A stretch of DNA of 12,233 nt, from NCBI GenBank assembly GCA_031425695.1, contig JANPJV010000140.1:1-12233 (forward strand), read 5' to 3'. The notes under the pieces are model-generated. The model saw nothing but the letters and a program-made list of their open reading frames with translations, searched no databases and was not told the DNA's origin. Below are positions 1 to 6,330 of the stretch, one piece after another (the first letter of the stretch is position 1; every line of letters begins with the position of its first letter). The position numbers and the translations under genes were made by a program. This DNA is from JANPJV01 sp031425695 (GTDB lineage: Bacteria; Pseudomonadota; Gammaproteobacteria; Xanthomonadales; SZUA-5).

Positions 1-9
1 TTGGTGGGG

Positions 10-79
10 GGCGCGCGGCGCCGCTTGGGGTGCCTTTTTCTGGGCTTCGAAAAACGCACCCACCGCGGCGCAGCGCGCC
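10..79. repeat. Long imperfect hairpin upstream of ubiE
   Basis: Bases 10-40 can pair with 49-79 around an 8-base loop. Pairing runs 35-40 with 49-54 (TTTTTC/GAAAAA), 28-33 with 56-61 (GGGTGC/GCACCC), 18-24 with 65-71 (GCGCCGC/GCGGCGC inverted) and 10-16 with 73-79, separated by two single mismatches and one symmetric 3x3 internal loop. About 26 of 31 positions pair. It could end the transcript of a gene left of the window or be an extragenic repeat; no long T-run follows it. The remaining bases up to 107 show no gene. Confidence 0.6.
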
Positions 80-107
80 GCACTCCAAATGTCGGTAGCC
101 TTCGCCC

Positions 108-854
108 ATGGACAAAGACACCACACATTTCGGTTACCAGGACGTCCCGGTCACGCGCAAGCAGGCGCTCGTGGGGGAAGTTTTCACTTCGGTCGCGTCA
201 CGCTACGACGTCATGAACGACCTGATGTCGCTCGGACTGCACCGGCTCTGGAAGCGCCATTTCGTGGCCACGGCGCGCGTCCGGCCGGGCCAGAAAGTGC
301 TCGACCTGGCGGGCGGCACCGGTGATATCGCCGGGTTGATAGCGCCTCTCGTAGGCGATAAAGGCCTGGTCGTGCTGTCGGATATCAACGCACAGATGCT
401 TGCCCGCGGTCGCGACCGCATGCTCGACGAGGGCCACGGCCCGCGCGTCACTTGCGCGCTGATCAACGCACAGGCGCTGCCGTTCCCGCGCGCGAGCTTC
501 GATCTCGTCACCATCGCCTTTGGCCTCCGCAACGTCACTGACCAGGCCCAGGCACTCGCCGAAATCCAGCGCGTGCTGAAGCCCGGCGGCCGGGTGCTCG
601 TCCTCGAATTCTCCGAAGTCCGCCAGCCGCTGCTGAAACCGATCTACGACGCCTATTCTTTCAGCGTCCTGCCGCGCCTCGGCAAGCTCGTCGCCAAGGA
701 CGAAGCCAGCTACCGCTACCTCGCCGAATCCATCCGCAAACACCCCAACCAGGCCGCGCTCGCGGCCCTGATGGACAGCGCTGGATTCGAACGTGTCGAG
801 GTTCGGAATCTTCTCGGCGGGATCGTGGCGATCCACTCGGGGTATGTCTACTGA
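108..854 (+). CDS. ubiE: Ubiquinone/menaquinone biosynthesis C-methyltransferase UbiE
   Basis: A 248-residue class I SAM-dependent methyltransferase that C-methylates the benzoquinol (or demethylmenaquinol) ring, a late step of respiratory quinone synthesis; soluble or peripheral to the inner membrane. The family signature with YDVMND lies at about 29-49, SAM-binding motif I VLDLAGGTGD at 64-73, the FDLVTIAFGLRNVTD segment at 121-135 and the post-motif RVLKPGGRVLVLEF at about 145-158. The C-terminus GGIVAIHSGY is typical. Length is close to the E. coli protein (about 251). The ATG at 108 gives the expected N-terminus ending in FGYQDVP; no strong Shine-Dalgarno sequence precedes it. It converges on xerD, with a REP-type inverted repeat in the 159-base gap. 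Confidence 0.97.
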   Translation: MDKDTTHFGYQDVPVTRKQALVGEVFTSVASRYDVMNDLMSLGLHRLWKRHFVATARVRPGQKVLDLAGGTGDIAGLIAPLVGDKGLVVLSDINAQMLARGRDRMLDEGHGPRVTCALINAQALPFPRASFDLVTIAFGLRNVTDQAQALAEIQRVLKPGGRVLVLEFSEVRQPLLKPIYDAYSFSVLPRLGKLVAKDEASYRYLAESIRKHPNQAALAALMDSAGFERVEVRNLLGGIVAIHSGYVY

Positions 855-885
855 GGCGGGGCGCGCGCCGCGGACTGGCGCTTTG

Positions 886-974
886 GTAGGTCATGTTGAT
901 CGCGCAGCGATCTACTTGACGGATTTCGCACCAGAGGCCGTCAAGTAGATCGCTGCGCGATCAACATGACCTAC
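886..974. repeat. GTAG-type REP doublet, perfect 37-bp inverted repeat (copy 1)
   Basis: Bases 886-922 are the exact reverse complement of 938-974, with a 15-base loop (923-937). Each arm also contains a nested hairpin: GATCGC (898-903), loop GCA, GCGATC (907-912), and likewise 948-953/957-962. In REP orientation each unit reads GTAG, 5-bp stem, TGC loop, stem, CAACATGACCTAC. A GTAG head directly before a small stem-loop is the hallmark of REPs linked to RAYT (REP-associated tyrosine) transposases, such as the Stenotrophomonas SMAG elements; that class assignment is inference. It sits between the convergent 3' ends of ubiE and xerD and may act as a boundary for both transcripts. Confidence 0.92.
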
Positions 975-1013
975 GGAAGCAGCTTCGTTCATCAGTGCGC
1001 CTTGCCTGTGACT

Positions 1014-1991
1014 TCACCCCCGAGGATGATGTTTCGCGTGCATCCGCTTGAGCCCCTCGCGCGCGATGTGGGTATAGATCTGGGTCGTCGACAGATCGCT
1101 GTGGCCCAGCAGCAGCTGGACGACGCGCAGGTCGGCGCCGTGGTTCAGCAGATGCGTGGCGAAGGAGTGGCGCAGGGTGTGGGGTGACAGGCTGGAGCGC
1201 ACGCCGGCAATCACAGCGTAGCGCTTGATCAACAGCCAGAAGCCCTGGCGGGTCATGGCCATGCCGCGGCCGGTGATGAACAACGCAGGTTGTGGCCGCA
1301 CGTGGATGGCGCTGCGGGCCTCCTTGAGGTAGCGCTCGATCCAGTGCTGGGCTTCGTCGCCGAGCGGAACCAGGCGTTCCTTGGAGCCTTTGCCGCGCAC
1401 CCGGACCACGCCCTGGGCGAGGCTCAGCTGTTCGCCGCGCAGGCTGACCAGCTCGCTCACGCGCAAGCCGGTCGCGTACAGCAGTTCGAGCATCGCCTTG
1501 TCGCGCAGTCCGAGCGGATCGTCGAGGGCAGGCGCGCGCAGCAGGTTTTCGACCTCGCTCTCGGTCAGCGCCTTCGGCAGTGCGCGCGGCAATTTTGGGG
1601 TGGCCAGGTCACTCGCTGGATCGTCGGGGCGAAATCCCTGTTCGATCGCCCACAGGTAAAACTGTTTCAGCGTGGACACGAGACGGGCGCCGGAGCGCGG
1701 CTTCATGCCGGCCGCATGCCGTGCCGACAGGTAGCCGAAGAGGTTTTCGCGCGTGGCGAGATCCAGGCGCTCGCCGCGTGCTTCCAGCCAGCCACCAAGC
1801 CCGCGCAGATCCGCACCGTAGCTCGACAACGAAGCCTTGGCGAGACCGCGCTCGGCCCAGGCCTGCTCGAGGAAGCGCGCGATCAATGCGGTAGCGGCGG
1901 CACTCGGCGCGCTCGCGCTATCGTCGGCATTCGATTGTGCTTTCGATTTTTGGGCGGTGGTAGGCAATGCGGACTCTGGAGGCGGCGACAT
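1014..1991 (-). CDS. xerD: Site-specific tyrosine recombinase XerD
   Basis: Tyrosine recombinase that, with XerC, resolves chromosome dimers at dif under FtsK control. With the ATG at 1991 it has 325 residues. The N-terminal SAM-like core-binding domain covers about 35-120 (LIARFLEQAWAERGLAKASL onward). All catalytic residues are visible: R177 in TGLRVSEL, K201 in VRGKGSKERLVPL, H271 and R274 in SPHTLRHSFATH, H297 in LLLGHSDLSTTQ, and nucleophile Y306 in QIYTH. The GKGSKER and ending support XerD over an integron or phage integrase; XerC is less likely but not strictly excluded. The frame stays open upstream to 2075, but the extra 28 residues are low-complexity and not family-like. About 30 residues before the domain, S/A-rich, exceed the usual XerD length (about 298), so a TTG at 1967 is another possible start. 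The 5' end overlaps the RDD gene head to head. Confidence 0.95.
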   Translation of the reverse strand: MSPPPESALPTTAQKSKAQSNADDSASAPSAAATALIARFLEQAWAERGLAKASLSSYGADLRGLGGWLEARGERLDLATRENLFGYLSARHAAGMKPRSGARLVSTLKQFYLWAIEQGFRPDDPASDLATPKLPRALPKALTESEVENLLRAPALDDPLGLRDKAMLELLYATGLRVSELVSLRGEQLSLAQGVVRVRGKGSKERLVPLGDEAQHWIERYLKEARSAIHVRPQPALFITGRGMAMTRQGFWLLIKRYAVIAGVRSSLSPHTLRHSFATHLLNHGADLRVVQLLLGHSDLSTTQIYTHIAREGLKRMHAKHHPRG

Positions 1992-2389
1992 GGTGGAAGC
2001 GCTTGATGGCGATCGTCTATGACACGCTGGTCGTCGCCGGACTGTTGATGGTCGCCGGACTGGCGGTGCTGCCATTCAACGGGGGCAAAGCCGTCCCCGC
2101 AAGCACCCTGTGGTACCAGCTATATCTCCTGGCCGTGCTATGGGCCTATTTCGTCCTCTCCTGGTGGCGCGCCGGCCAGACCGTCAGCGCCCGCGCGTGG
2201 AAGCTCGAGGTGCGCGATTCAGCGGGAAATTTCCCCTCGCTCGGTCGTGCCACGGCGCGCGCCGTCCTGGCAGTGCCATCGATCGGGCTCGCCGGGATCG
2301 GCCTGCTCTGGTGCCTCATCGACCGCGAAGGCCAGAGTGCCCACGATCGTTTGAGTGGAACGCAGTTGTTGCAGGAGCGGAAGGGCTGA
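1967..2389 (+). CDS. RDD family small integral membrane protein
   Basis: A 140-residue inner-membrane protein of the RDD family, of unknown or proposed transport-related role. The family residues are visible: R12 in WWKRLMAIVYD with D19 after it in the first helix, the GQTVSARAWKLEV segment at about 65-77, and the C-terminal HDRLSGT. Hydrophobic helices lie at about 16-38 (VYDTLVVAGLLMVAGLAVLP), 47-62 and 92-112. The next in-frame ATG (2006) would remove the WWKR part of the domain, so the ATG at 1967 is preferred; GGTAGG just upstream is a weak ribosome site. Its first bases lie inside xerD on the opposite strand. RDD genes often sit beside xerD in Xanthomonas-type genomes, as I recall, which fits the setting. 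Confidence 0.9.
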   Translation: MRTLEAATWWKRLMAIVYDTLVVAGLLMVAGLAVLPFNGGKAVPASTLWYQLYLLAVLWAYFVLSWWRAGQTVSARAWKLEVRDSAGNFPSLGRATARAVLAVPSIGLAGIGLLWCLIDREGQSAHDRLSGTQLLQERKG

Positions 2390-2403
2390 GCGCGCGCTTT
2401 GAC

Positions 2404-2495
2404 CGTAGGTCATGTTGCGCCCGCAGGGCGCTACTTGACGGACCTTGACGGTAACAGCGTCAAGTAGCCCGCTGGCGCGGGCAACATGACCTACG
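2404..2495. repeat. GTAG-type REP doublet (copy 2)
   Basis: Same family as the repeat at 886-974: outer arms (CGTAGGTCATGTTG and CTACTTGACG) are identical in left arm and inverted right arm. The nested stems differ: GCGCCC/GGGCGC with loop GCA at 2417-2431, and GCCCGC/GCGGGC with loop TGGC at 2467-2482. Each stem stays fully paired within itself though the two arms no longer match one another in the middle. CTTGACG occurs twice before the centre (2434-2440 and 2444-2450), either of which can pair with 2458-2464. It fills the gap between the convergent 3' ends of the RDD gene and the ATP-grasp gene. No T-run suggests a classical terminator. Confidence 0.92.
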
Positions 2496-2510
2496 TTCAA
2501 GAAAACCTCA

Positions 2511-3464
2511 TCAAACCGTCGGAAACTCCCGCTTCGAGAACGCCACGCGCGCCGCCGGATCGGGATCCGGCACGGCGATGTCCTCGACTTTTTTCAAGCG
2601 GTGCAACAGCCCGTTACCGTTGGCGATCTGGATGGCCAGGCCAGGGCGGGCGTTGAGTTCGAGGATCAGGGGGCCGAGGAATTTGTCGAGCACCAGGTCG
2701 ACGCCGACGTAGCCGAGGCCACTCATTTCCGATGCGCGGGCGGCGATCAGCAGGAGCTCGTCCCACCGCGGGATCGGGATGCCGATGATGGAGTGCTCGG
2801 TGTCGGGATGTTCCTTGACCGGCTCGTTGCCCCAGACGCCGCGGCGGGTAATGCCGGTCGGGATGTCGATGCCGACGCCGATGGCGCCCTGGTGCAGATT
2901 GGCCTTGCCATCCGATTGCCGTGTTGGCAGGCGGATCATCGCCATCACCGGATAGCCGCGGAAGACGATCACGCGCACATCGGGCACGCCTTTGTAGCTG
3001 ACGTGGTCGAACACCGGATCGAACTGCACGCAGTATTCGATCAGCACCGCATCGGGCTGGCCGCCGAGGCTGAACAGGCCCGAGAGCGTGTTGGAAAGAT
3101 GGTGCTCGAAATCCTCCTGCGCCATCAGGTGGCCGTTGGAGCGCCGGTACTTGGCGCCGCGGCGGCCGGTGATGACCAGGATGCCGTCGCCACCGGAACC
3201 GTGCGCGGGCTTGGCGACGAAGCTTTCGCGATCACGGAGCTTGCTGTGCAGCTCCTCGATCTCGTGCTCCTCGCGCACCACCGCGTAGAGCTCGGGCACG
3301 GGCAGGCCATGCTCGATGGCGAGGCTCTTGGTCAGCACCTTGTCGTCGACACGCGGGTAGAAGCGCCGCGGGTTGTACTTGAGCACATAGTCGGCGTTGC
3401 GTTGATTGATGCCCGACATGCCGATCTCGCGCAGCAGCCGGGCAACCTTGAACGGATTCATCAT
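2511..3464 (-). CDS. RimK-related ATP-grasp ligase (alpha-L-glutamate ligase-like)
   Basis: A 317-residue ATP-grasp enzyme of the alpha-L-glutamate ligase-like group, cytosolic, predicted to form an amide bond between an amino acid and a carboxylate of an unknown acceptor. Visible landmarks: glycine-rich ATP loop SFVAKPAHGSGGDGI at 81-95 with K85, DVRVIVFRG at 162-170, GKANLHQGAIGVGID at 186-200, GVDLVLD at 254-260 and the metal-binding strand ILELNARPGLAIQIAN at 267-282 with E269 and N271. All catalytic elements look intact. The ATG at 3464 overlaps the stop of the upstream transglutaminase-like gene by 4 bases (ATGA), so translation is probably coupled; an in-frame ATG also lies at 3461. 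This two-gene arrangement recurs in gammaproteobacteria, usually with a small aspartic or zinc protease of the PF05618 family that is not seen here. The acceptor is unknown. Confidence 0.92.
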   Translation of the reverse strand: MMNPFKVARLLREIGMSGINQRNADYVLKYNPRRFYPRVDDKVLTKSLAIEHGLPVPELYAVVREEHEIEELHSKLRDRESFVAKPAHGSGGDGILVITGRRGAKYRRSNGHLMAQEDFEHHLSNTLSGLFSLGGQPDAVLIEYCVQFDPVFDHVSYKGVPDVRVIVFRGYPVMAMIRLPTRQSDGKANLHQGAIGVGIDIPTGITRRGVWGNEPVKEHPDTEHSIIGIPIPRWDELLLIAARASEMSGLGYVGVDLVLDKFLGPLILELNARPGLAIQIANGNGLLHRLKKVEDIAVPDPDPAARVAFSKREFPTV

Positions 3465-5107
3465 GGCGCGGTATCGCCCGGCGTTGTCGGGGCCACGGTG
3501 GGCACGACGACCGCGGGCACAGCGACGGCGGGCACAGCGGCGGGCATCAGCGTGCCTTTCTGCATGGCCTCTTCGCGCTCACGCGCCAATGCCCGGAAAC
3601 GGAACAGCTCCGTCAGGCGGTAGCCCGAGTAGCGCCCGAGCAGGAGGGTGATGCCGAGCAGCACGAGCAGCAGTTCCGGGAACACGAACACCAGGTGCTC
3701 GAGTGGCGGGAAGGTCATGACCAGGTACGCGAGCGACGCCACAATCATGGTCCCGATGCCTTCCTTGATCGCCGTGCCGGGACCGCGTTCGTCCCAAGCG
3801 ATCGACATGCGCTCGATGGTCATGGTCATGATCACCATCGGGAACAACGCAATCGACAGGCCGACCGGAATATCGAGCTGATGGGCAAGCACGCTGATCA
3901 GGCTCATCAGCAGGATGACCAGGATCAGCACGCTGGTCAGTCGCGGGACCAGCAGCAGGCGCAGGCGCTCCAGGTAAAAGCGCGCGAGCAGGCCGAGCGC
4001 GACGACGAGCGAGAACAGGATCACACCCGACAGCAGCTTGGTCTCGCGGAACGCCAGCGCGATCAGTACCGGCATGAAGGTGCCGAAGGATTTGACCCCG
4101 ATCAGGTTGCGCAGGATCAGCATGATGAAAGCGCCGATCGGCACCGTCAGCAGGATCTTGTAGACGCCCTGCATTTCGACTGGCAGGCCGAGCAGCGAAT
4201 ACTTGACCAGGCTTTCGCTGCGCACTTCGGTGCGGCGCTTGGCGATCGCCACCGCATCGGCGAGATTGCGCTGCACCGAGAACTCGATCTTCGGGCGCCG
4301 GTCGCTCTCGACGACCAGCAGGTCGCGCGGGCTCTTGGTCCACAGGAAGAAATTTTCCGGCAGGCCTTCCTCGGCATTGTCGATATTCATCGCCACCCAG
4401 CGCTCGCCGTTGTGCACCTGGAGGAAGGGCTGCAGCTGCTGGAAGGCTTTGGGCTCGCCCAGCGGCAGGCCATGCAGCACCCGCGCGGAGATCTTGCGGA
4501 TGGCCAGCGCGCGCGCGATGAACTGGGCGCGATCCTCGGCGGTCTCGATGCCGTCGAGCAGCACGCGTGCCTCGTCGCGGGGGTTTTCCGCGATGAATTC
4601 GCGAATGAATTCACGGGTGAAGGTGACGGTGTCGGCCGAGCGTTCCTTGACGTCATCGAAGATCGTATCGATGGCGGCGGTCTGCGCTTCGGTGAGCTCC
4701 GGCGGCGTCCGCAGCTTTGGCTCGGCGACCTCGATTTCCTCCGCCGTGTCGCCGACCACGTTGACCCGGTAATAGAGCACCTGGCGACCGGACGCACGGC
4801 GCTTGACCCACTCGACCTGGCGGCCTTCCTTGCTCTTGGTGACCTGCTCGCTGTAGCCGCGGGAGATCAGCCGCTCATCGATGACCGCAAAGCCCGGCAA
4901 CTCACCCGAGCCGCGCCCCGGCAACTGCAGCCGCACCTTGTTCGGTCCACCGCTGCCCTGGAACTCCAGGCGTGCTTCCACCGACCACACCGCGACTTCC
5001 TCGCGCGGCGTCAGCGGGAACTGCAGCACTTGCCATTTGTACCAGGCCCAGATCAGTCCGATCGCCGAAACGACGAACGCGAGGACATACAACTGGGTCT
5101 TTTTCAT
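3461..5107 (-). CDS. Inactive transglutaminase-like protein fused to seven membrane helices
   Basis: A 548-residue inner-membrane protein of the inactive-transglutaminase/7TM family. One N-terminal helix (about 5-24) is followed by a soluble, probably periplasmic region (about 25-315) and about seven hydrophobic segments near 316-333, 341-353, 357-377, 386-408, 413-431, 447-465 and 470-491. The transglutaminase-like core around 190-265 (AQFIARALAIRKISARVLHG, then WVAMNIDN) shows no Cys at the nucleophile position and no HAW-type His motif, so it likely binds rather than cleaves or crosslinks. The chain ends with a basic/acidic helix and an Ala-Val-Pro tail at about 522-541. It is the first gene of the pair with the ATP-grasp ligase. 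Family members have been predicted to work with that ligase in making or sensing an envelope peptide; the exact role here is unknown. Confidence 0.92.
   Translation of the reverse strand: MKKTQLYVLAFVVSAIGLIWAWYKWQVLQFPLTPREEVAVWSVEARLEFQGSGGPNKVRLQLPGRGSGELPGFAVIDERLISRGYSEQVTKSKEGRQVEWVKRRASGRQVLYYRVNVVGDTAEEIEVAEPKLRTPPELTEAQTAAIDTIFDDVKERSADTVTFTREFIREFIAENPRDEARVLLDGIETAEDRAQFIARALAIRKISARVLHGLPLGEPKAFQQLQPFLQVHNGERWVAMNIDNAEEGLPENFFLWTKSPRDLLVVESDRRPKIEFSVQRNLADAVAIAKRRTEVRSESLVKYSLLGLPVEMQGVYKILLTVPIGAFIMLILRNLIGVKSFGTFMPVLIALAFRETKLLSGVILFSLVVALGLLARFYLERLRLLLVPRLTSVLILVILLMSLISVLAHQLDIPVGLSIALFPMVIMTMTIERMSIAWDERGPGTAIKEGIGTMIVASLAYLVMTFPPLEHLVFVFPELLLVLLGITLLLGRYSGYRLTELFRFRALAREREEAMQKGTLMPAAVPAVAVPAVVVPTVAPTTPGDTAP
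3513..3546. repeat. Short GCGGGCACAGCG repeats in the 3' end of the transglutaminase-like gene
   Basis: GCGGGCACAGCG occurs at 3513-3524 and again at 3528-3539 (period 15), followed by a partial copy GCGGGCA at 3540-3546. On the coding strand these codons make the AVPAVAVPAVVVP tail of the membrane protein. The 15-base period keeps the reading frame, so copy number could change without disrupting the gene. Confidence 0.6.
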
Positions 5108-5157
5108 TCAGGGTCCATCGCCAAGTGCCCGGGCCCCCCTGGCCCGATGATCGAGCC

Positions 5158-5163
5158 AGTATA
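5158..5163 (-). promoter_or_regulatory. Possible -10 element for the transglutaminase/ligase pair
   Basis: The minus strand reads TATACT about 50 bases before the ATG at 5107, matching 5 of 6 bases of the sigma-70 -10 consensus. The hexamer 17 bases further upstream (CGTGCA) is a poor -35, so this is tentative. Confidence 0.3.
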
Positions 5164-5227
5164 TGAGCCTTCACGGGCGATGCACGCTCGTCACGCGACC
5201 TATTCCTGACGGGATCCTCCCAAAAAA

Positions 5228-5490
5228 GCGGGATAGGAAGGATGCGAAGGATAAGTGGAAAGGTAGCGAAGGAAAGCAGGCTTTTAATAGTACGGGCGTT
5301 GTGCGCCTGGCGCTCGCACGCACTGTCTCGTCGAAGATCCAGCTGTCATCGGTCGACCATGGAACCAGACCACGGGCACTGCAGCAAAGCGGTTGGTCAC
5401 CGTCGCGTGGAACCGCAGACCGCAACACGATTCAAGATTGGCTTTCCTTCGCTACCTTTCCGCTTTTCCTTCGCTTCCTTCCCGTCCCGC
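5228..5490. repeat. 50-bp inverted repeat pair (GCGAAGGAAA type) around a 163-bp core
   Basis: Bases 5228-5277 match the reverse complement of 5441-5490 at 45 of 50 positions. The arms are purine-rich on one strand and iterate the motif GCGAAGGAA with variants. The core 5278-5440 is not visibly repetitive and holds no recognisable gene. No transposase, and no obvious target-site duplication directly outside the arms. It may be a non-autonomous mobile element, or two inverted copies of an extragenic repeat. Confidence 0.85.
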
Positions 5491-5521
5491 TCTTGTTCAC
5501 AACAATCCGCACGGCGCCAGA

Positions 5522-6277
5522 TCAGGCCGCCACGCCCCGCACCATCACGCGTTTGCCGTAGAGGTGTTGTTCGTAGCCGTCTGCGGGCGGGGGGACGAGG
5601 GCGACGTCGCGGAAGCCGATTTTCTGCATGATCCAGATCAGGCCTTCGGTGTCGGGCGCGAGGCAGATGCCCAAGGTGGAGGCTTCGAGGCCGTGGGTTT
5701 CGTCGGTCTCGTCGATGATGCCGAAACTGCCTTTGAGCGGACGCACGAAGGTGTGGTTGCCCCAGTCGACGAAGCCGCGCATGCCGGGCACGACCTGGGT
5801 TTCGACCAGGCACAGGCCACCAGGCTCGGTCAGCGCGTGAGCGACGCGGAGCGCGCCGATCGGGTTTTCCAAGTGATAGATCAGGCCAAAGCAGAGCACC
5901 AGTCCATGCTGGCCATAAAGCTGCGGAGTGACCGCATGCACATCGGTCTGCTCGATGCGGATGTGCTCTTTGAGCCCCATTGCGGCAGTGATCGCGCGTG
6001 CGTCGGCGACATGCTCGGCGCGCGCTTCCAGGCCCAGCACCTGCGGGATGCCACGCTCGGCGAGCTTGGTCGAGAACCAGCCCTGGTGGCAGGCCAGATC
6101 GACGGCACTCGGCGGTGGCTCGCTGCCGAAGTATTCGGTGATCGCGCGGTCGAGCATGGCCAGGCGCGTCGTATGCACCGGCTCCAGCGCGCCGTCGTGG
6201 TAGCTCTTCGTCACCGCGCCGCTCGGCAGCCGGAATTGATAGAACCAGGTTTTTTCGAGCAGTTCTTGTTCGGTCAT
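5522..6277 (-). CDS. CmoB-like class I SAM-dependent methyltransferase
   Basis: A 251-residue protein starting MTEQELLEKTWFYQF. The Rossmann methyltransferase core begins with a motif I variant AVDLACHQGWFS (58-69), with acidic E84 in LGLEARAEHV as the likely ribose-binding residue. LCFGLIYHLENPIGAL (about 128-143) resembles the corresponding loop of CmoB (tRNA wobble-uridine carboxymethyltransferase), and the WFYQFRLPSGAVT start resembles CmoB-type enzymes too. It is shorter than true CmoB (about 320) so I would not assign that function; the substrate is unknown and could be a small molecule, glycan or lipid. The frame continues upstream to 6367 but that part is translated repeat DNA. The ATG is preceded by six C residues rather than a clear ribosome site. 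It stands between two repeat-filled spacers. Confidence 0.85.
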   Translation of the reverse strand: MTEQELLEKTWFYQFRLPSGAVTKSYHDGALEPVHTTRLAMLDRAITEYFGSEPPPSAVDLACHQGWFSTKLAERGIPQVLGLEARAEHVADARAITAAMGLKEHIRIEQTDVHAVTPQLYGQHGLVLCFGLIYHLENPIGALRVAHALTEPGGLCLVETQVVPGMRGFVDWGNHTFVRPLKGSFGIIDETDETHGLEASTLGICLAPDTEGLIWIMQKIGFRDVALVPPPADGYEQHLYGKRVMVRGVAA

Positions 6278-6330
6278 GGGGGGTCTTCTGTTTATTGCGA
6301 GTGCGCTACGACTTCCAACGCTGCAAAGCC

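Larger units (their letters stand above)
5108..5521. other. Gene-free 414-bp region upstream of the transglutaminase/ligase pair
   Basis: No convincing coding region is visible on either strand; open frames here mostly translate repeat arms into Phe/Ser/Pro-rich peptides. Next to the transglutaminase-like gene are a short hairpin (CGGGCC 5130-5135 with GGCCCG 5141-5146) and, on the minus strand, a TATACT that could be a -10 element (5163-5158) without a good -35. A four-codon frame on the minus strand (ATG at 5118, stop 5106-5104) overlaps the start codon of that gene. Most of the rest is the inverted-repeat pair at 5228-5490. Confidence 0.6.

Noticed and set aside
1..216. 71-codon open frame at the left edge
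   Set aside because: It crosses the hairpin and enters ubiE in a different frame; Arg-rich with no resemblance to a known protein.
886..974. Possible tRNA or standard rho-independent terminator
   Set aside because: Nested stems give a cloverleaf-like outline but there is no T-loop, anticodon or CCA context, and no T-run follows the stem.
1014..1991. Mobile-element integrase
   Set aside because: Gene context and sequence fit the housekeeping XerD; no attachment site, tRNA or phage genes are adjacent.
2601..3623. 340-codon open frame on the plus strand
   Set aside because: Antisense to the ATP-grasp gene and the end of its partner; no family features.
3695..5209. 504-codon open frame on the plus strand
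   Set aside because: Antisense shadow of the clearly recognised transglutaminase-like gene; same compositional bias, no motif.
5163..5631. Several 85-132-codon frames in the gap before the transglutaminase gene
   Set aside because: They translate the inverted-repeat arms into FPSLPF-type peptides and lack ribosome sites and domain features.
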